In this document: one piece after another, positions 54,278 to 63,759 of the stretch
Layout of the letters: each line of letters starts with the position of its first letter
Position numbering within the stretch: the first letter of the stretch is position 1
Source of the DNA: Microbispora sp. H11081
GTDB lineage: Bacteria; Actinomycetota; Actinomycetes; Streptosporangiales; Streptosporangiaceae
Direction of reading: 5' to 3'
DNA: 64,000 nt
Assembly (NCBI RefSeq): GCF_012999535.1
Contig: NZ_JABBWV010000001.1
Span: 682,001 to 746,000 of the forward strand
The notes under the pieces: model-generated
Told to the model about the DNA's origin: nothing
Database searches by the model: none
Seen by the model: only the letters and a program-made list of their open reading frames with translations
Position numbers and translations under genes: made by a program

Positions 54278-55900
54278 GTGACGGGAGCCGGAGTGGCCGG
54301 GACGAGCGACGGAGCGGGGTACGCTCTCGCCGTGCGTTCCCCGTCGTCCATGCGTCCAGAGGCCGTCCAGGCCCGCCCGCTGTCCGCGCTGGCGTCTCTG
54401 CTCGGCACGTCGTCGGCCGTCCCGTCGCCTGGCGCGCGGGCGGTGCGCGGCACGGTCACCGGAATCACCCTCGACTCGCGCCGGGTGCGGCGCGGCGACC
54501 TCTACGTGGCCGTGCCGGGCAACCTCAGGCACGGCGCGGAGTTCGCCGCCGACGCGCTGGCGGCGGGCGCGACGGCGATCCTGACCGATCCCGACGGCCG
54601 CGACCGCGCCGCCGCCACCGGGCTGCCGGTGCTGGTCGTGCCCGACCCGAGGGCGGTGCTCGGAGAGGTCGCCGCCTGGGTGTACGGCAGGCCGGCGGCC
54701 GGCATCATGCTCATCGGCGTCACCGGCACCAGCGGCAAGTCCACCACCTCGTTCCTGCTGGAGGCGGGACTGCGGGCGGCGGGCCACCGCACCGGCCTGG
54801 TCGGCGGTGTGGAGATCCGCGCCGGAGACCTGCGGTGCACCCCCGAGCTCACCACCCCGGAGGCGACCGACCTGCAGGGGCTGTTCGCGCTGATGCGCGA
54901 GCGGGGGGTGAGCGCCGCGGCCATGGAGGTCTCCAGCCACGCGCTGGCCCTCGGCCGGGTCGACGGCCTCCTCTACGACGTGTCGATCTTCACCAACCTG
55001 TCGCAGGACCACCTGGACTTCCACCGCGACCTGGACGACTACTTCGCGGCCAAGGCCCGCCTGTTCACCCCGGAGTTCAGCCGGGCGGGCGTCGTGAACG
55101 TCGACGACGCCCACGGGCGCGAGCTGGCCGCGACGGCCAAGATCCCGATCACCACGTTCTCCGCCACCGGGGCGGCGGAGGCCGACTGGCGCGCCGAGGA
55201 CGTGCGTCTCGGCCCGGGGGGCAGCGGCTTCCGCCTGGTCGGCCCCGGCGGGGTCGAGGCCGAGGTGTCGGTGGCCCTGCCCGGCCCGTTCAACGTGGCC
55301 AACACCCTCGGCGCGCTGGTGGCCCTGGTCGAGGCGGGGGTCCCGCTGCAGGCGGCGGTGACCGGCGTCCGCGACTTCTCCGGCGTGCCCGGCCGGATGG
55401 AGCGGGTGCCCGGCGCGGAGGACGTGCAGGTGATCGTCGACTACGCGCACAAGCCGGGCGCGGTGGAGTCGGTCCTGCGCTCGCTGCGCGCGGTGCTCGG
55501 CGACGGGCCGGGAGGCCGACTGGTGATCGTGCTGGGCTGTGGCGGCGACCGCGACCGCGGCAAGCGCCCGATGATGGGCGAGGCCGCCGTCCGCCTCGCC
55601 GACGTGGCCGTGTTCACCAGCGACAACCCGCGTACGGAGGATCCGCTCGCGATCCTCGCCGCGATGCTGGAGGGCGCGTTGCGGGTACCCATCGAAGAGC
55701 GGGGCCACGTCGTGGTCGAGCCGGACCGGGCGGCGGCCATCCGCCTGGCGATCGCCGGTGCGGCGCCGGGAGATGTGGTAGTTGTGGCCGGCAAGGGACA
55801 CGAGCAGGGGCAGTATGTCGGGGGCCGGGTCGTCCCCTTCGACGACCGCGAGGTGGCCGCCGCGGCCGTCGCGGAACGGAGGGGGGCCGCCGGTGCGTGA
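54278..55900 (+). CDS. murE: UDP-MurNAc-tripeptide synthetase MurE (meso-DAP type)
   Basis: Adds the third residue of the stem peptide. ATP loop GVTGTSGKSTT, MEVSSHALALGRV, NLSQDHLDFH, and FTSDNPRTEDP; the DNPR signature indicates meso-diaminopimelate as substrate. From GTG 54278 the protein has 540 aa with GGAG ~10 nt upstream; a later GTG at 54332 is possible because the first ~25 residues are not conserved. Seven bases separate it from ftsI. Confidence 0.95.
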   Translation: MTGAGVAGTSDGAGYALAVRSPSSMRPEAVQARPLSALASLLGTSSAVPSPGARAVRGTVTGITLDSRRVRRGDLYVAVPGNLRHGAEFAADALAAGATAILTDPDGRDRAAATGLPVLVVPDPRAVLGEVAAWVYGRPAAGIMLIGVTGTSGKSTTSFLLEAGLRAAGHRTGLVGGVEIRAGDLRCTPELTTPEATDLQGLFALMRERGVSAAAMEVSSHALALGRVDGLLYDVSIFTNLSQDHLDFHRDLDDYFAAKARLFTPEFSRAGVVNVDDAHGRELAATAKIPITTFSATGAAEADWRAEDVRLGPGGSGFRLVGPGGVEAEVSVALPGPFNVANTLGALVALVEAGVPLQAAVTGVRDFSGVPGRMERVPGAEDVQVIVDYAHKPGAVESVLRSLRAVLGDGPGGRLVIVLGCGGDRDRGKRPMMGEAAVRLADVAVFTSDNPRTEDPLAILAAMLEGALRVPIEERGHVVVEPDRAAAIRLAIAGAAPGDVVVVAGKGHEQGQYVGGRVVPFDDREVAAAAVAERRGAAGA

Positions 55901-55967
55901 GCCGATGCGGGGCCGTGCCATGGCGGCCGAGTTAGCGACGCGAAAGAGAGCAGGAAAGAGACCATGA
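55893..55967 (+). CDS. Possible 24-residue bridging ORF between murE and murF
   Basis: GTG 55893 overlaps the end of murE and has GGAGGGGGG 6 nt upstream; its TGA overlaps the murF ATG (ATGA). The peptide is basic (MREPMRGRAMAAELATRKRA start). If translated it would bring ribosomes to murF across a 63-nt gap. Coding status is uncertain; ATG 55905 is an alternative start. Confidence 0.3.
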   Translation: MREPMRGRAMAAELATRKRAGKRP

Positions 55968-57331
55968 TCCCGTTGCCGCTGGCCCGGGTCGCCGAGATCA
56001 CGTCCGGGGCGCTGAACGCGCTCGCCGACCCCTCGGCCGTCGTCCGGGGACCCGTCGTGATCGACTCACGGGCGGCAGGACCGGGCTCGCTGTTCGTGGC
56101 GATCAAGGGAGAGCGGGCCGACGGGCACGACTTCGCCCGGCAGGCCCACGACGCCGGCGCCGTCGCCGTCCTCGCCACCCGGCCCGTCGAGGCGCCTGCC
56201 GTGATCGTCGACGATCCGCTCGCGGCCCTGGCCTCGCTGGCCGCCGCCGTGGTGGCGGAGTTGCCCGCCGCGACCGTGGTCGGCGTGACCGGGTCCGCCG
56301 GCAAGACCACGACCAAGGACCTGATGGCCGGTCTCACCGCCCGGCTCGGCCCCACCATCGCCCCCGTCGGCTCGTTCAACAACGAGATCGGCCACCCGCT
56401 GACCGTGCTGAAGGCCGACGAGGCCACCCGGTTCCTGGTCCTGGAGCTGAGCGCCCGCAACGTCGGCCACATCGCCTACCTCGCGAAGATCGCCCCGCCC
56501 CGCGTGGGCGTGGTGCTCAACGTCGGCGCCGCGCACCTCGGCGTGTTCGGCGGCAAGGAGGCGATCGCCCGCGCCAAGGGCGAGCTGGTCGAGGCGCTGC
56601 CCGCCGACGGGGTCGCCGTGCTCAACGCCGACGACCCGCTGGTGCGCGCGATGGCCGGTCGTACGCGCGCGCGGGTGACCTACTTCGGGCGCTCGCCGGA
56701 GGCGCAGGTGCGGGCGGAGGACGAGACGCTGGACGCGACGGGCCGCGCCTCGTTCACCCTGCGCACGCCGTCCGGCGCGGCGCCGGTGCGGCTGCGCCTG
56801 CACGGCGCGCACCTCGTGTCCAACGCGCTCGCCGCGGCGGCGGCGGCCCACGAACTGGGCCTGCCGACGGCGGACATCGCCGAGGAGCTGTCCGCGGCCG
56901 AGCCGCGCAGCCGGTGGCGCATGGAGGTCACCGAGCGGCCCGGCGGCGTGACCGTGATCAACGACGCGTACAACGCCAGCCCCGACTCCGTGCGGGCCGC
57001 CATCGCCAGCCTCGCGGTCATCGGCGAGGGGCGGCGGCGGTTCGCGGTCATCGCCGCGATGCGCGAGCTGGGCGAGGAGGGAGCGGCGCTGAACGAGGAG
57101 TTCGGGCGGCTCGCCGCCGGCGTCGGGCTGGAGGCGCTGGTCGTCGTGGGGGAGGACGCCGAGCCCGTGCTCGCGGGCGCTCCCGGCGCGATCTACGCGC
57201 CCGACGTCGCGACGGCGGCCGGGGTGCTGTCCGACCGGCTGGCGCCGGGCGACGTGGTGCTGGTGAAGGGGCCGCGTGCGGCCGGGCTCGAGCGGGTCGC
57301 CGAGGCGATCCTCGGAGGTGACGCCCGGTGA
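55964..57331 (+). CDS. murF: UDP-MurNAc-tripeptide:D-Ala-D-Ala ligase MurF
   Basis: 455 aa Mur ligase completing the UDP-MurNAc pentapeptide in the cytoplasm. [76 protein letters not shown] and [10 protein letters not shown] are typical. Start ATG with GGAAAGAGA upstream; overlaps mraY by 4 bp. Confidence 0.96.
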   Translation: MIPLPLARVAEITSGALNALADPSAVVRGPVVIDSRAAGPGSLFVAIKGERADGHDFARQAHDAGAVAVLATRPVEAPAVIVDDPLAALASLAAAVVAELPAATVVGVTGSAGKTTTKDLMAGLTARLGPTIAPVGSFNNEIGHPLTVLKADEATRFLVLELSARNVGHIAYLAKIAPPRVGVVLNVGAAHLGVFGGKEAIARAKGELVEALPADGVAVLNADDPLVRAMAGRTRARVTYFGRSPEAQVRAEDETLDATGRASFTLRTPSGAAPVRLRLHGAHLVSNALAAAAAAHELGLPTADIAEELSAAEPRSRWRMEVTERPGGVTVINDAYNASPDSVRAAIASLAVIGEGRRRFAVIAAMRELGEEGAALNEEFGRLAAGVGLEALVVVGEDAEPVLAGAPGAIYAPDVATAAGVLSDRLAPGDVVLVKGPRAAGLERVAEAILGGDAR

Positions 57332-58404
57332 GGAACATCCTCATCGCGGGGGCGATCTCGCTGATTCTGTCCATGGTCGGCACGCCGCTGGCCATCCGGC
57401 TGTTCGCCCGCAGGGGCTACGGCCAGAACATCCGGGAGGAGGGGCCGTCGGGTCACTACGACAAGAAGGGCACTCCCACGATGGGCGGCACGGTGATCGT
57501 CATCGCGTCGCTGATCGGCTACTTCGTCGCCCACGGGGTGACCGTCTTCTCGGATGTCGCCGACCCCCCGACGGCCTCGGGACTGCTGGTGCTCTTCCTG
57601 ATGACGGGCCTCGGCGCGGTCGGCTTCCTCGACGACTTCATCAAGATCTACAAGCAGCGGAGCCTGGGCCTGCGCAGCGGCGCCAAGGCGGCCGGGCAGC
57701 TCGTCATCGGCGCGATCTTCGCGGTGCTCGTCCTGCGGTTCCCCAACGCCTACGCCGTGACCCCCGCGGAGACGCGGGTGTCGTTCCTGCGGGACATCGG
57801 GCCGTCGATCGGGCTGATCGGGTTCATGATCTGGGTCGTGTTCTTCATCGTGGGCTTCTCGAACGCGGTGAACCTGACCGACGGCCTCGACGGCCTCGCC
57901 TCCGGCGCCACCTGCCTGGTGCTCGCGGCGTACGTGCTGATCGGGAACTGGCAGCTGCGCAACAGCTGCACGACGGTCGGCTTCGGCCCCAACTGCTACT
58001 GGGTGCGAGATCCGCTCGACCTGGCGGTGGTCGCGGCGGCGGTCCTAGGGGCCTGTCTGGGCTTCCTGTGGTGGAACGCCCCGCCCGCCAAGATCTTCAT
58101 GGGTGACACGGGCTCGCTGGCGCTCGGCGGCGTCATCGCCGGCCTGGCCTTCACGACCAGGACCCAGCTCCTGCTCGTCATCCTGGGCGGCCTGTTCGCG
58201 ATCATCACGATGTCAGTGATCATCCAGGTGGGGTCCTTCAAGCTGACCCGCAAACGGGTCTTCAGGATGGCGCCGCTCCAGCACCACTTCGAGCTGTCCG
58301 GCTGGGCCGAGACGACGATCGTGGTGCGGTTCTGGCTGATCGCCGCCCTGTGCGTCGCCGCCGGTCTCGGACTGTTCTACCTCGAATGGATGCCGAAACA
58401 GTGA
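57328..58404 (+). CDS. mraY: Phospho-MurNAc-pentapeptide translocase MraY
   Basis: Makes lipid I from undecaprenyl phosphate and UDP-MurNAc-pentapeptide. 358 aa with about ten membrane helices. Conserved loops: [29 protein letters not shown] (DD pair), [29 protein letters not shown] and [14 protein letters not shown] with the HHH-region. GTG 57328 overlaps murF (GTGA). All catalytic aspartates are present. Confidence 0.97.
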   Translation: MRNILIAGAISLILSMVGTPLAIRLFARRGYGQNIREEGPSGHYDKKGTPTMGGTVIVIASLIGYFVAHGVTVFSDVADPPTASGLLVLFLMTGLGAVGFLDDFIKIYKQRSLGLRSGAKAAGQLVIGAIFAVLVLRFPNAYAVTPAETRVSFLRDIGPSIGLIGFMIWVVFFIVGFSNAVNLTDGLDGLASGATCLVLAAYVLIGNWQLRNSCTTVGFGPNCYWVRDPLDLAVVAAAVLGACLGFLWWNAPPAKIFMGDTGSLALGGVIAGLAFTTRTQLLLVILGGLFAIITMSVIIQVGSFKLTRKRVFRMAPLQHHFELSGWAETTIVVRFWLIAALCVAAGLGLFYLEWMPKQ

Positions 58405-59762
58405 ACGTCGTCGTCGCCGGCCTCGGCGTGTCGGGCGCCGCCGCGGCGCGCGCGCTGGCCGCCCGCGGCGAGCGGGTGACCGTGCTGGAGGCCGCGGACG
58501 GCGAGCGGCAGCGCGCGACGGCCGCCGAGCTCGCCGCGCTCGGCGTGGAAGTGCGCTTCGGCGAGCCCGTCCTGCCCGCCGGGACCTCGCTCCTGGTCAC
58601 CTCGCCGGGCTGGCGGCCCACCACCCCGCTGCTCGCCGCCGCCGCGGACGCGGGCGTCGAGGTCATCGGGGAGGTCGAGCTGGCCTGGCGGCTGCGGCGG
58701 GAGCCCGCGGCCCCGTGGCTCGCGCTGACCGGCACCAACGGCAAGACCACCGCGGTCCGCATGCTCGCCTCCATGCTGTCCGCCGCCGGGCACAAGACGC
58801 TGGCCGTGGGCAACGTCGGCGTCCCCATCGTGGAGGGCGTGGACGGGCCGTACGACGTGCTCGCCGTGGAGCTGTCGAGCTTCCAGCTCCACTGGTCCTC
58901 GACCCCGGCCCCGCTCGCGGCGGCCGTGCTCAACGTGGCGCCCGACCACATCGACTGGCACGGCTCGATGGAGGAGTACGCCGCGGCCAAGGCCCGCGTC
59001 TTCGCCCACGCGGGGACCGTGGTCTACAACGCCGACGACGCGTGGTCCTCCCGCCTGGCCGAGCCGTACGGCTCTCGGGTGGGCTTCACGCTCGCCGTGC
59101 CCAGGCCGGGGCAGCTGGGGGTCGTGGAGGACCTGCTCGTCGACCGGGCCTTCGTGGCCGATCCCGTGACCTCGGCGGAGGAGCTGGCCTGCCTCGCCGA
59201 CGTGCGGCCGTTCGCGCCGCACAACGTGGCCAACGCGCTCGCGGCGGCCGCCCTGGCCCGCTCGTACGGCGTGCCGCCCGAGGCGGTGCGCCGCGGCCTG
59301 CGGGAGTTCACGCCCGACCCGCACAGGATCGAGCACGTGGCGAGGGTCGGCGAGGTCGACTACGTGGACGATTCCAAGGCGACCAACCCGCACGCGGCCG
59401 CCGCGTCGCTTGCCGCGTACGAGTCGGTCGTGTGGATCGCGGGCGGTCAGCTCAAGGGCGCCGACGTCGACGACCTCGTACGGCAGGCCGCGCCCAGGCT
59501 GCGCGGCGCGGTGCTGCTGGGGGCGGACCGGGATGTGATCCACCGCGCATTGGCGCGACACGCCGCGAATGTCCCCGTCGTGGACGTGCCGGAGCAAGAC
59601 ACTGGGGTCATGGACCGCGTCGTCGCCGAAGCCGCCCGGCTCGCCACTCCGGGCGACACCGTGCTGCTCGCCCCCGCCGGGGCCTCGCTGGACATGTTCG
59701 CCGGGTACGGAGCGCGTGGGGAGGCCTTCGCCCGAGCCGTGCGGCGGCTGGCGGCCCGGTGA
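58386..59762 (+). CDS. murD: UDP-MurNAc-L-Ala:D-Glu ligase MurD
   Basis: Adds D-glutamate. 458 aa from ATG 58386, or 453 from GTG 58401, which overlaps the mraY stop (GTGA); neither has a clear ribosome site. Motifs: [80 protein letters not shown] and [11 protein letters not shown]. Overlaps ftsW by 4 bp. Confidence 0.95.
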   Translation: MDAETVNVVVAGLGVSGAAAARALAARGERVTVLEAADGERQRATAAELAALGVEVRFGEPVLPAGTSLLVTSPGWRPTTPLLAAAADAGVEVIGEVELAWRLRREPAAPWLALTGTNGKTTAVRMLASMLSAAGHKTLAVGNVGVPIVEGVDGPYDVLAVELSSFQLHWSSTPAPLAAAVLNVAPDHIDWHGSMEEYAAAKARVFAHAGTVVYNADDAWSSRLAEPYGSRVGFTLAVPRPGQLGVVEDLLVDRAFVADPVTSAEELACLADVRPFAPHNVANALAAAALARSYGVPPEAVRRGLREFTPDPHRIEHVARVGEVDYVDDSKATNPHAAAASLAAYESVVWIAGGQLKGADVDDLVRQAAPRLRGAVLLGADRDVIHRALARHAANVPVVDVPEQDTGVMDRVVAEAARLATPGDTVLLAPAGASLDMFAGYGARGEAFARAVRRLAAR

Positions 59763-61219
59763 CGGGCCCCGCCGCGACCGGCCCGGCCGGCGCCGCGGCC
59801 CCGCGGAAGACCGATCGCCAGAGGGCCGATCGCGCTGAGGCCGACCGCAAAGAGGCCGACCGCAAAGAGGCCGATCGCCGGGGCCCGGAGCCTGTCGGCT
59901 GGGCCGCCGCCCAGCTCGCCGCGCTGCGTGAGCTGCTCGGCCGCCCGCTGACGTCCTACCATCTGGTGCTCGGCTGCAGCGCGCTGCTGCTGGCGCTCGG
60001 GCTGATGATGGTGCTGTCGGCGTCGAGCATCGAGGCGCTGCAGCGGACCGGCGACCCGTTCTACTGGTTCCTCAAGCAGGTCACGTCCGTGGCGATCGGG
60101 CTTCCCCTGATGTGGATCTGCGCCCGGCTGCCGCAGCGGTTCTTCCGCCTGGCCGGCTATCCGCTGATGGGCCTGTCGATCCTCGGCCTGCTGATGGTGA
60201 TCTTCCTCGGCCAGGAGTTGCTGGGCGCGCAGCGGTGGATCGTCATCGGCCCGTTCTCCGTCCAGCCGTCGGAGCCGGCGAAGCTGGCCCTGGTGCTGTG
60301 GGGGGCGGACCTGCTCGCGACGCGGGCGCGGGGCGGCCGCATCGAGTGGCGTCAGCTGCTGATCCCGCTGATGCCGGGCGTGGCCCTGCTGGCCGTCCTG
60401 GTCATGCTGGGGCGCGACCTCGGCACGACGCTGGTGCTCATGCTGATCTTCCTGGCGCTGCTGTGGGTGGTCGGCGCGCCGGTGCGGCTGTTCGGCGGGA
60501 TCCTCGCGCTGCTCGTGCTGGCGACCGCCACTATGATCATCGCCGAGCCGTACCGGCTCGACCGCCTGACCGGCTTCCTGCACCCGTGGGACACGGCGCA
60601 GGACGAGGGGTTCCAGTCTGTCCAGGGCCTGATGGCGATCGGGTCGGGCGGCTGGTTCGGCATCGGGCTGGGACAAAGCCGGCAGAAGTGGAACTACGTG
60701 CCCCACGCCGAGAGCGACTTCATCTTCTCCATCATCGGCGAGGAGCTCGGGCTGATGGGGACGCTCGTGGTGATCGCGCTGTTCGGCCTGCTCGGCTACG
60801 CGGGGCTGCGCATCGCCATGCGGACGAAGGACCCGTTCGTCCGCCTGTCCGCGACCGCCGCCACCGCCTGGGTCTGCGGCCAGGCCGTCGTCAACATCGG
60901 CGCGGTCATCGGGGTCTTCCCTGTCACCGGCATCCCGCTGCCCCTGGTGTCGTACGGCGGATCGGCGCTGCTGCCGACGCTGTCGGCGCTCGGCATGCTG
61001 CTGTCGTTCGCCAAGCAGGAGCCCGGGGCGGCCGAGGCCCTCGCCGCCCGTGGCCCGGGACCGGCCGCGCGGGCTCTAAGCTGGCTTGGCCTGAACGGCC
61101 GCGCCAGGCGGCGGCCCGCGGCCTCGCGGGCGCCCGTCCGGCAGCGGGCGGCACGCAGGGAACCACGCGGCGACATCCGCGACGGCATACGCGAGAACAT
61201 CCGCGAGAACAGGGAGTGA
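59759..61219 (+). CDS. ftsW: Septal peptidoglycan polymerase FtsW (SEDS family)
   Basis: Lipid II polymerase of the divisome working with FtsI. 486 aa, about ten helices between residues ~60 and ~425. Conserved: LGAQRWIVIGPFSVQPSEPAKLALV, GRDLGTTLVL, SRQKWNYVPHAESDFIFSIIGEELG, and PVTGIPLPLVSYGGSALL. The catalytic aspartate candidate is in ESDFIF. The N-terminal 50 residues include EADRK repeats (15-bp duplications) and the C-terminus is Arg-rich. GTG 59759 overlaps murD (GTGA). Confidence 0.95.
   Translation: MTGPAATGPAGAAAPRKTDRQRADRAEADRKEADRKEADRRGPEPVGWAAAQLAALRELLGRPLTSYHLVLGCSALLLALGLMMVLSASSIEALQRTGDPFYWFLKQVTSVAIGLPLMWICARLPQRFFRLAGYPLMGLSILGLLMVIFLGQELLGAQRWIVIGPFSVQPSEPAKLALVLWGADLLATRARGGRIEWRQLLIPLMPGVALLAVLVMLGRDLGTTLVLMLIFLALLWVVGAPVRLFGGILALLVLATATMIIAEPYRLDRLTGFLHPWDTAQDEGFQSVQGLMAIGSGGWFGIGLGQSRQKWNYVPHAESDFIFSIIGEELGLMGTLVVIALFGLLGYAGLRIAMRTKDPFVRLSATAATAWVCGQAVVNIGAVIGVFPVTGIPLPLVSYGGSALLPTLSALGMLLSFAKQEPGAAEALAARGPGPAARALSWLGLNGRARRRPAASRAPVRQRAARREPRGDIRDGIRENIRENRE
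59837..59866 (+). repeat. 15-bp tandem duplication in ftsW
   Basis: GAGGCCGACCGCAAA occurs twice in a row, with degenerate copies on both sides, giving EADRKEADRK in the N-terminal tail. Confidence 0.9.
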
Positions 61220-61220
61220 C

Positions 61221-62300
61221 ATGAGGGTGGTCCTCGCCGGCGGCGGGACGGCCGGCCATATCGAGCCGGCGCTCGCGCTGGCCGACGCGCTTCGCCGGAT
61301 CGACCCGAGGATCGGCATCACCTGCCTCGGCACCGAGCGCGGCCTGGAGACACGCCTGGTGCCCGCCCGGGGCTACGAGCTCGAACTCGTGCCCGCCGTG
61401 CCGCTGCCCCGCTCGCTCAGCCCCAAGCTCCTGACCGTGCCAGGCCGTCTCGCCGGGGCCATCGGCAGCGCCGCGGCCATCCTCGACAAGGTCGGCGCGG
61501 ACGTCCTGGTCGGCTTCGGGGGATACGTCGCCACGCCCGGCTACCTCGGCGCCCGCAGGCGCGGGGTGCCGATCGTGATCCACGAGGCGAACCCGCGGCC
61601 CGGCCTGGCCAACCGGCTCGGCGCCCGTCTCACCGAGCACGTCTTCACCGGTCACCCGGAGGCCGCGCTCCCCAACGCCGAGTACATCGGCATCCCGCTG
61701 CGCCGCGAGATCAGCATGATGGACCGGCTGTCGATGGGCGACAAGGCGCGGTCGTACTTCGGGCTGGAGTCCGACCGGGTGACGCTGCTCGTGTTCGGCG
61801 GCTCGCAGGGCGCCCGCTCCATCAACCAGGCGGCGCTGGAGGCCGCGCCCTACCTGAGGGCCGCCGGAGTCCAGGTGCTGCACGTGATCGGGCCCAAGAA
61901 CACGGTCGAGGTGGAGCCCCCGCCGGGCGACCCGCAGTACGTGATCCTGCCGTACGTCGACCGGATGGACCTCGCCTACGCCGCCGCCGACCTCGTGCTG
62001 TCCCGCGCGGGCGCCATGACCTGCGCGGAGCTCACCGCCGTGGGGCTGCCCGCGGCGTTCGTGCCGCTGCCGCACGGCAACGGCGAGCAGCGCCTCAACG
62101 CCGAGCCCATCGCGCGGGCCGGGGGCGGCCTGATCGTCGACGACGCGGAGCTGTCGGCCGCCTGGATCGTCGAGACGCTGCTGCCGATCCTGAACGACCC
62201 CGAGCGCGTGGTCGCGATGTCCGAGGCCGCGTCGCGGATGGGCCGCAAGGACGCCGACATGACACTCGCCCGCAAGGTGCTGGAGATCGCTCACCGATGA
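61221..62300 (+). CDS. murG: Lipid II synthase MurG
   Basis: Transfers GlcNAc to lipid I on the inner membrane face. 359 aa GT-B fold: MRVVLAGGGTAGHIEPALALA, GFGGYVATPGYLGAR, IHEANPRPGLANRLGAR, VFGGSQGARSINQA, LSRAGAMTCAELTAVGLPA and FVPLPHGNGEQRLNAEP. ATG 61221, one base after the ftsW stop; overlaps murC by 4 bp. Confidence 0.97.
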   Translation: MRVVLAGGGTAGHIEPALALADALRRIDPRIGITCLGTERGLETRLVPARGYELELVPAVPLPRSLSPKLLTVPGRLAGAIGSAAAILDKVGADVLVGFGGYVATPGYLGARRRGVPIVIHEANPRPGLANRLGARLTEHVFTGHPEAALPNAEYIGIPLRREISMMDRLSMGDKARSYFGLESDRVTLLVFGGSQGARSINQAALEAAPYLRAAGVQVLHVIGPKNTVEVEPPPGDPQYVILPYVDRMDLAYAAADLVLSRAGAMTCAELTAVGLPAAFVPLPHGNGEQRLNAEPIARAGGGLIVDDAELSAAWIVETLLPILNDPERVVAMSEAASRMGRKDADMTLARKVLEIAHR

Positions 62301-63721
62301 GTCTCGTCAAGCTCGTGGATCCCGTTCCCGCGGCCGACCTGGGACGGGTGCACTTCATCGGCATCGGTGGCGCCGGCATGTCCGGCATCGCCAGGATCCT
62401 GCTCAAGCGGGGCGTGCCGGTGTCGGGCAGCGACGCGCGGCCCTCTGAGCAGCTGACCGAGCTGCGCGAGCTGGGCGCGGTCATCCACGTCGGCCACGCC
62501 GCCTCCCACATCAAGGACGTGGACACGGTCGTGGTGTCCACCGCGATCCGCGACTCCAACCCCGAGCTGGGGGAGGCGCTGCGGCAGGACCTGCGGGTGA
62601 TCCCCCGCGCCGCCGCGCTGGCGTCGGTCATGGCCGGCCGCACCGGCATCGCCGTCGCGGGCACCCACGGCAAGACCACGACCACCTCGATGCTCACGGT
62701 CGCGTTGCAGAAATGCGGGCAGGACCCGTCGTACTGCGTCGGCGGGCAGCTCGTGACGACCGGGCTCGGCGCCGACGACGGCGCGGGCGACGTGTTCGTG
62801 GCGGAGGCCGACGAGAGCGACGGCTCGTTCCTCATGCTCGCGCCCGGCATCGCCGTGGTCACCAACGTCGAGGCCGACCACCTCGACAACTACGGCGACC
62901 CCCAGGCCGTGCACGACAGCTTCGCCCGCTTCGTCGAGCGGATCGGGTCGCTGCTCGTGGTCTGCGCCGACGACCCGGGCGCCGCCGCCCTCGTGCCGAT
63001 CGCGCGCGAGCGCGGCCTGACCGTCGTGACGTACGGCGAGAGCGAGGGAGCCGACCTGCGCGCGACCGGCGTCGTGCCGCGCGGCTTCGGCGTCGACTTC
63101 GCCGTGGAGCTCGGCCCCGGCGCGCCGGGGGGACCCGGACGCGGCGAGGTGCGTCTCGCCGTGCCGGGCAGGCACAACGCGCTCAACGCCACCGCGGTGA
63201 TCGCCGTGGCCCTTCACCTCGGTCTGCGCTTCGACGATGTCAAGGAAGGGCTGGCCGCGTTCGGCGGGGCCAAGCGGCGGTTCGAGTCGAAGGGCGAGGC
63301 CGGGGGCGTGACGGTCTACGACAGCTACGCCCACCACCCGACCGAGCTGACCGCCGACCTGCGCGCCGCCCGCGACGTGGTGTCAGGCGACGGCCGGGTC
63401 ATCGCGGTCTTCCAGCCGCACCTCTACTCGCGCACGCGCTTCTTCGCCGACGAGTTCGGCGCGGCGCTCGGCCTCGCCGACGAGGTGGTCGTGCTGGACG
63501 TGTACGGCGCCCGCGAGGATCCCGAGCCCGGGGTCTCCGGCGCGCTCGTCGCGGGGAAGGTCTCGCTCCCCGCCGGGCAAGTCGTCTACGCGCCCGACCG
63601 GCAGGCCGTGCCGGCGCTCGTCGCCGGCCTGGCCCGCGCCGGCGACATCGTGCTCACGATGGGCGCGGGAGACGTGACGGAGCTGGGCCCGAGGATCGTC
63701 GCGGAGCTGTCCGCGAGGTGA
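62297..63721 (+). CDS. murC: UDP-MurNAc:L-alanine ligase MurC
   Basis: First Mur ligase, 474 aa. HFIGIGGAGMSGIARILL, VSGSDARPSEQLTELRELG, AVAGTHGKTTTTSML, EADESDGSFLMLAPGIAVVTN, DSYAHHPTELTADLRAARD, FQPHLYSRTRFFADEFG. ATG 62297 overlaps murG (ATGA). Followed by a 34-nt gap to ftsQ that contains a 15-bp duplication. Confidence 0.97.
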   Translation: MSLVKLVDPVPAADLGRVHFIGIGGAGMSGIARILLKRGVPVSGSDARPSEQLTELRELGAVIHVGHAASHIKDVDTVVVSTAIRDSNPELGEALRQDLRVIPRAAALASVMAGRTGIAVAGTHGKTTTTSMLTVALQKCGQDPSYCVGGQLVTTGLGADDGAGDVFVAEADESDGSFLMLAPGIAVVTNVEADHLDNYGDPQAVHDSFARFVERIGSLLVVCADDPGAAALVPIARERGLTVVTYGESEGADLRATGVVPRGFGVDFAVELGPGAPGGPGRGEVRLAVPGRHNALNATAVIAVALHLGLRFDDVKEGLAAFGGAKRRFESKGEAGGVTVYDSYAHHPTELTADLRAARDVVSGDGRVIAVFQPHLYSRTRFFADEFGAALGLADEVVVLDVYGAREDPEPGVSGALVAGKVSLPAGQVVYAPDRQAVPALVAGLARAGDIVLTMGAGDVTELGPRIVAELSAR

Positions 63722-63759
63722 GCCGGAGCGTGGGGGACCGGAGCGTGGGGGACAGGTGA
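63718..63759 (+). CDS. Possible 13-residue bridging ORF between murC and ftsQ
   Basis: GTG 63718 overlaps the murC stop (GTGA) and its TGA overlaps the ftsQ GTG (GTGA). The peptide MSRSVGDRSVGDR is made by a 15-bp duplication that keeps the frame open. Could couple ftsQ to murC; there is no strong ribosome site. Confidence 0.25.
   Translation: MSRSVGDRSVGDR
63724..63753 (+). repeat. Perfect 15-bp tandem duplication before ftsQ
   Basis: CGGAGCGTGGGGGAC is repeated exactly. The unit carries GTGGGGGA, so the possible ribosome site of ftsQ is doubled. Confidence 0.9.
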
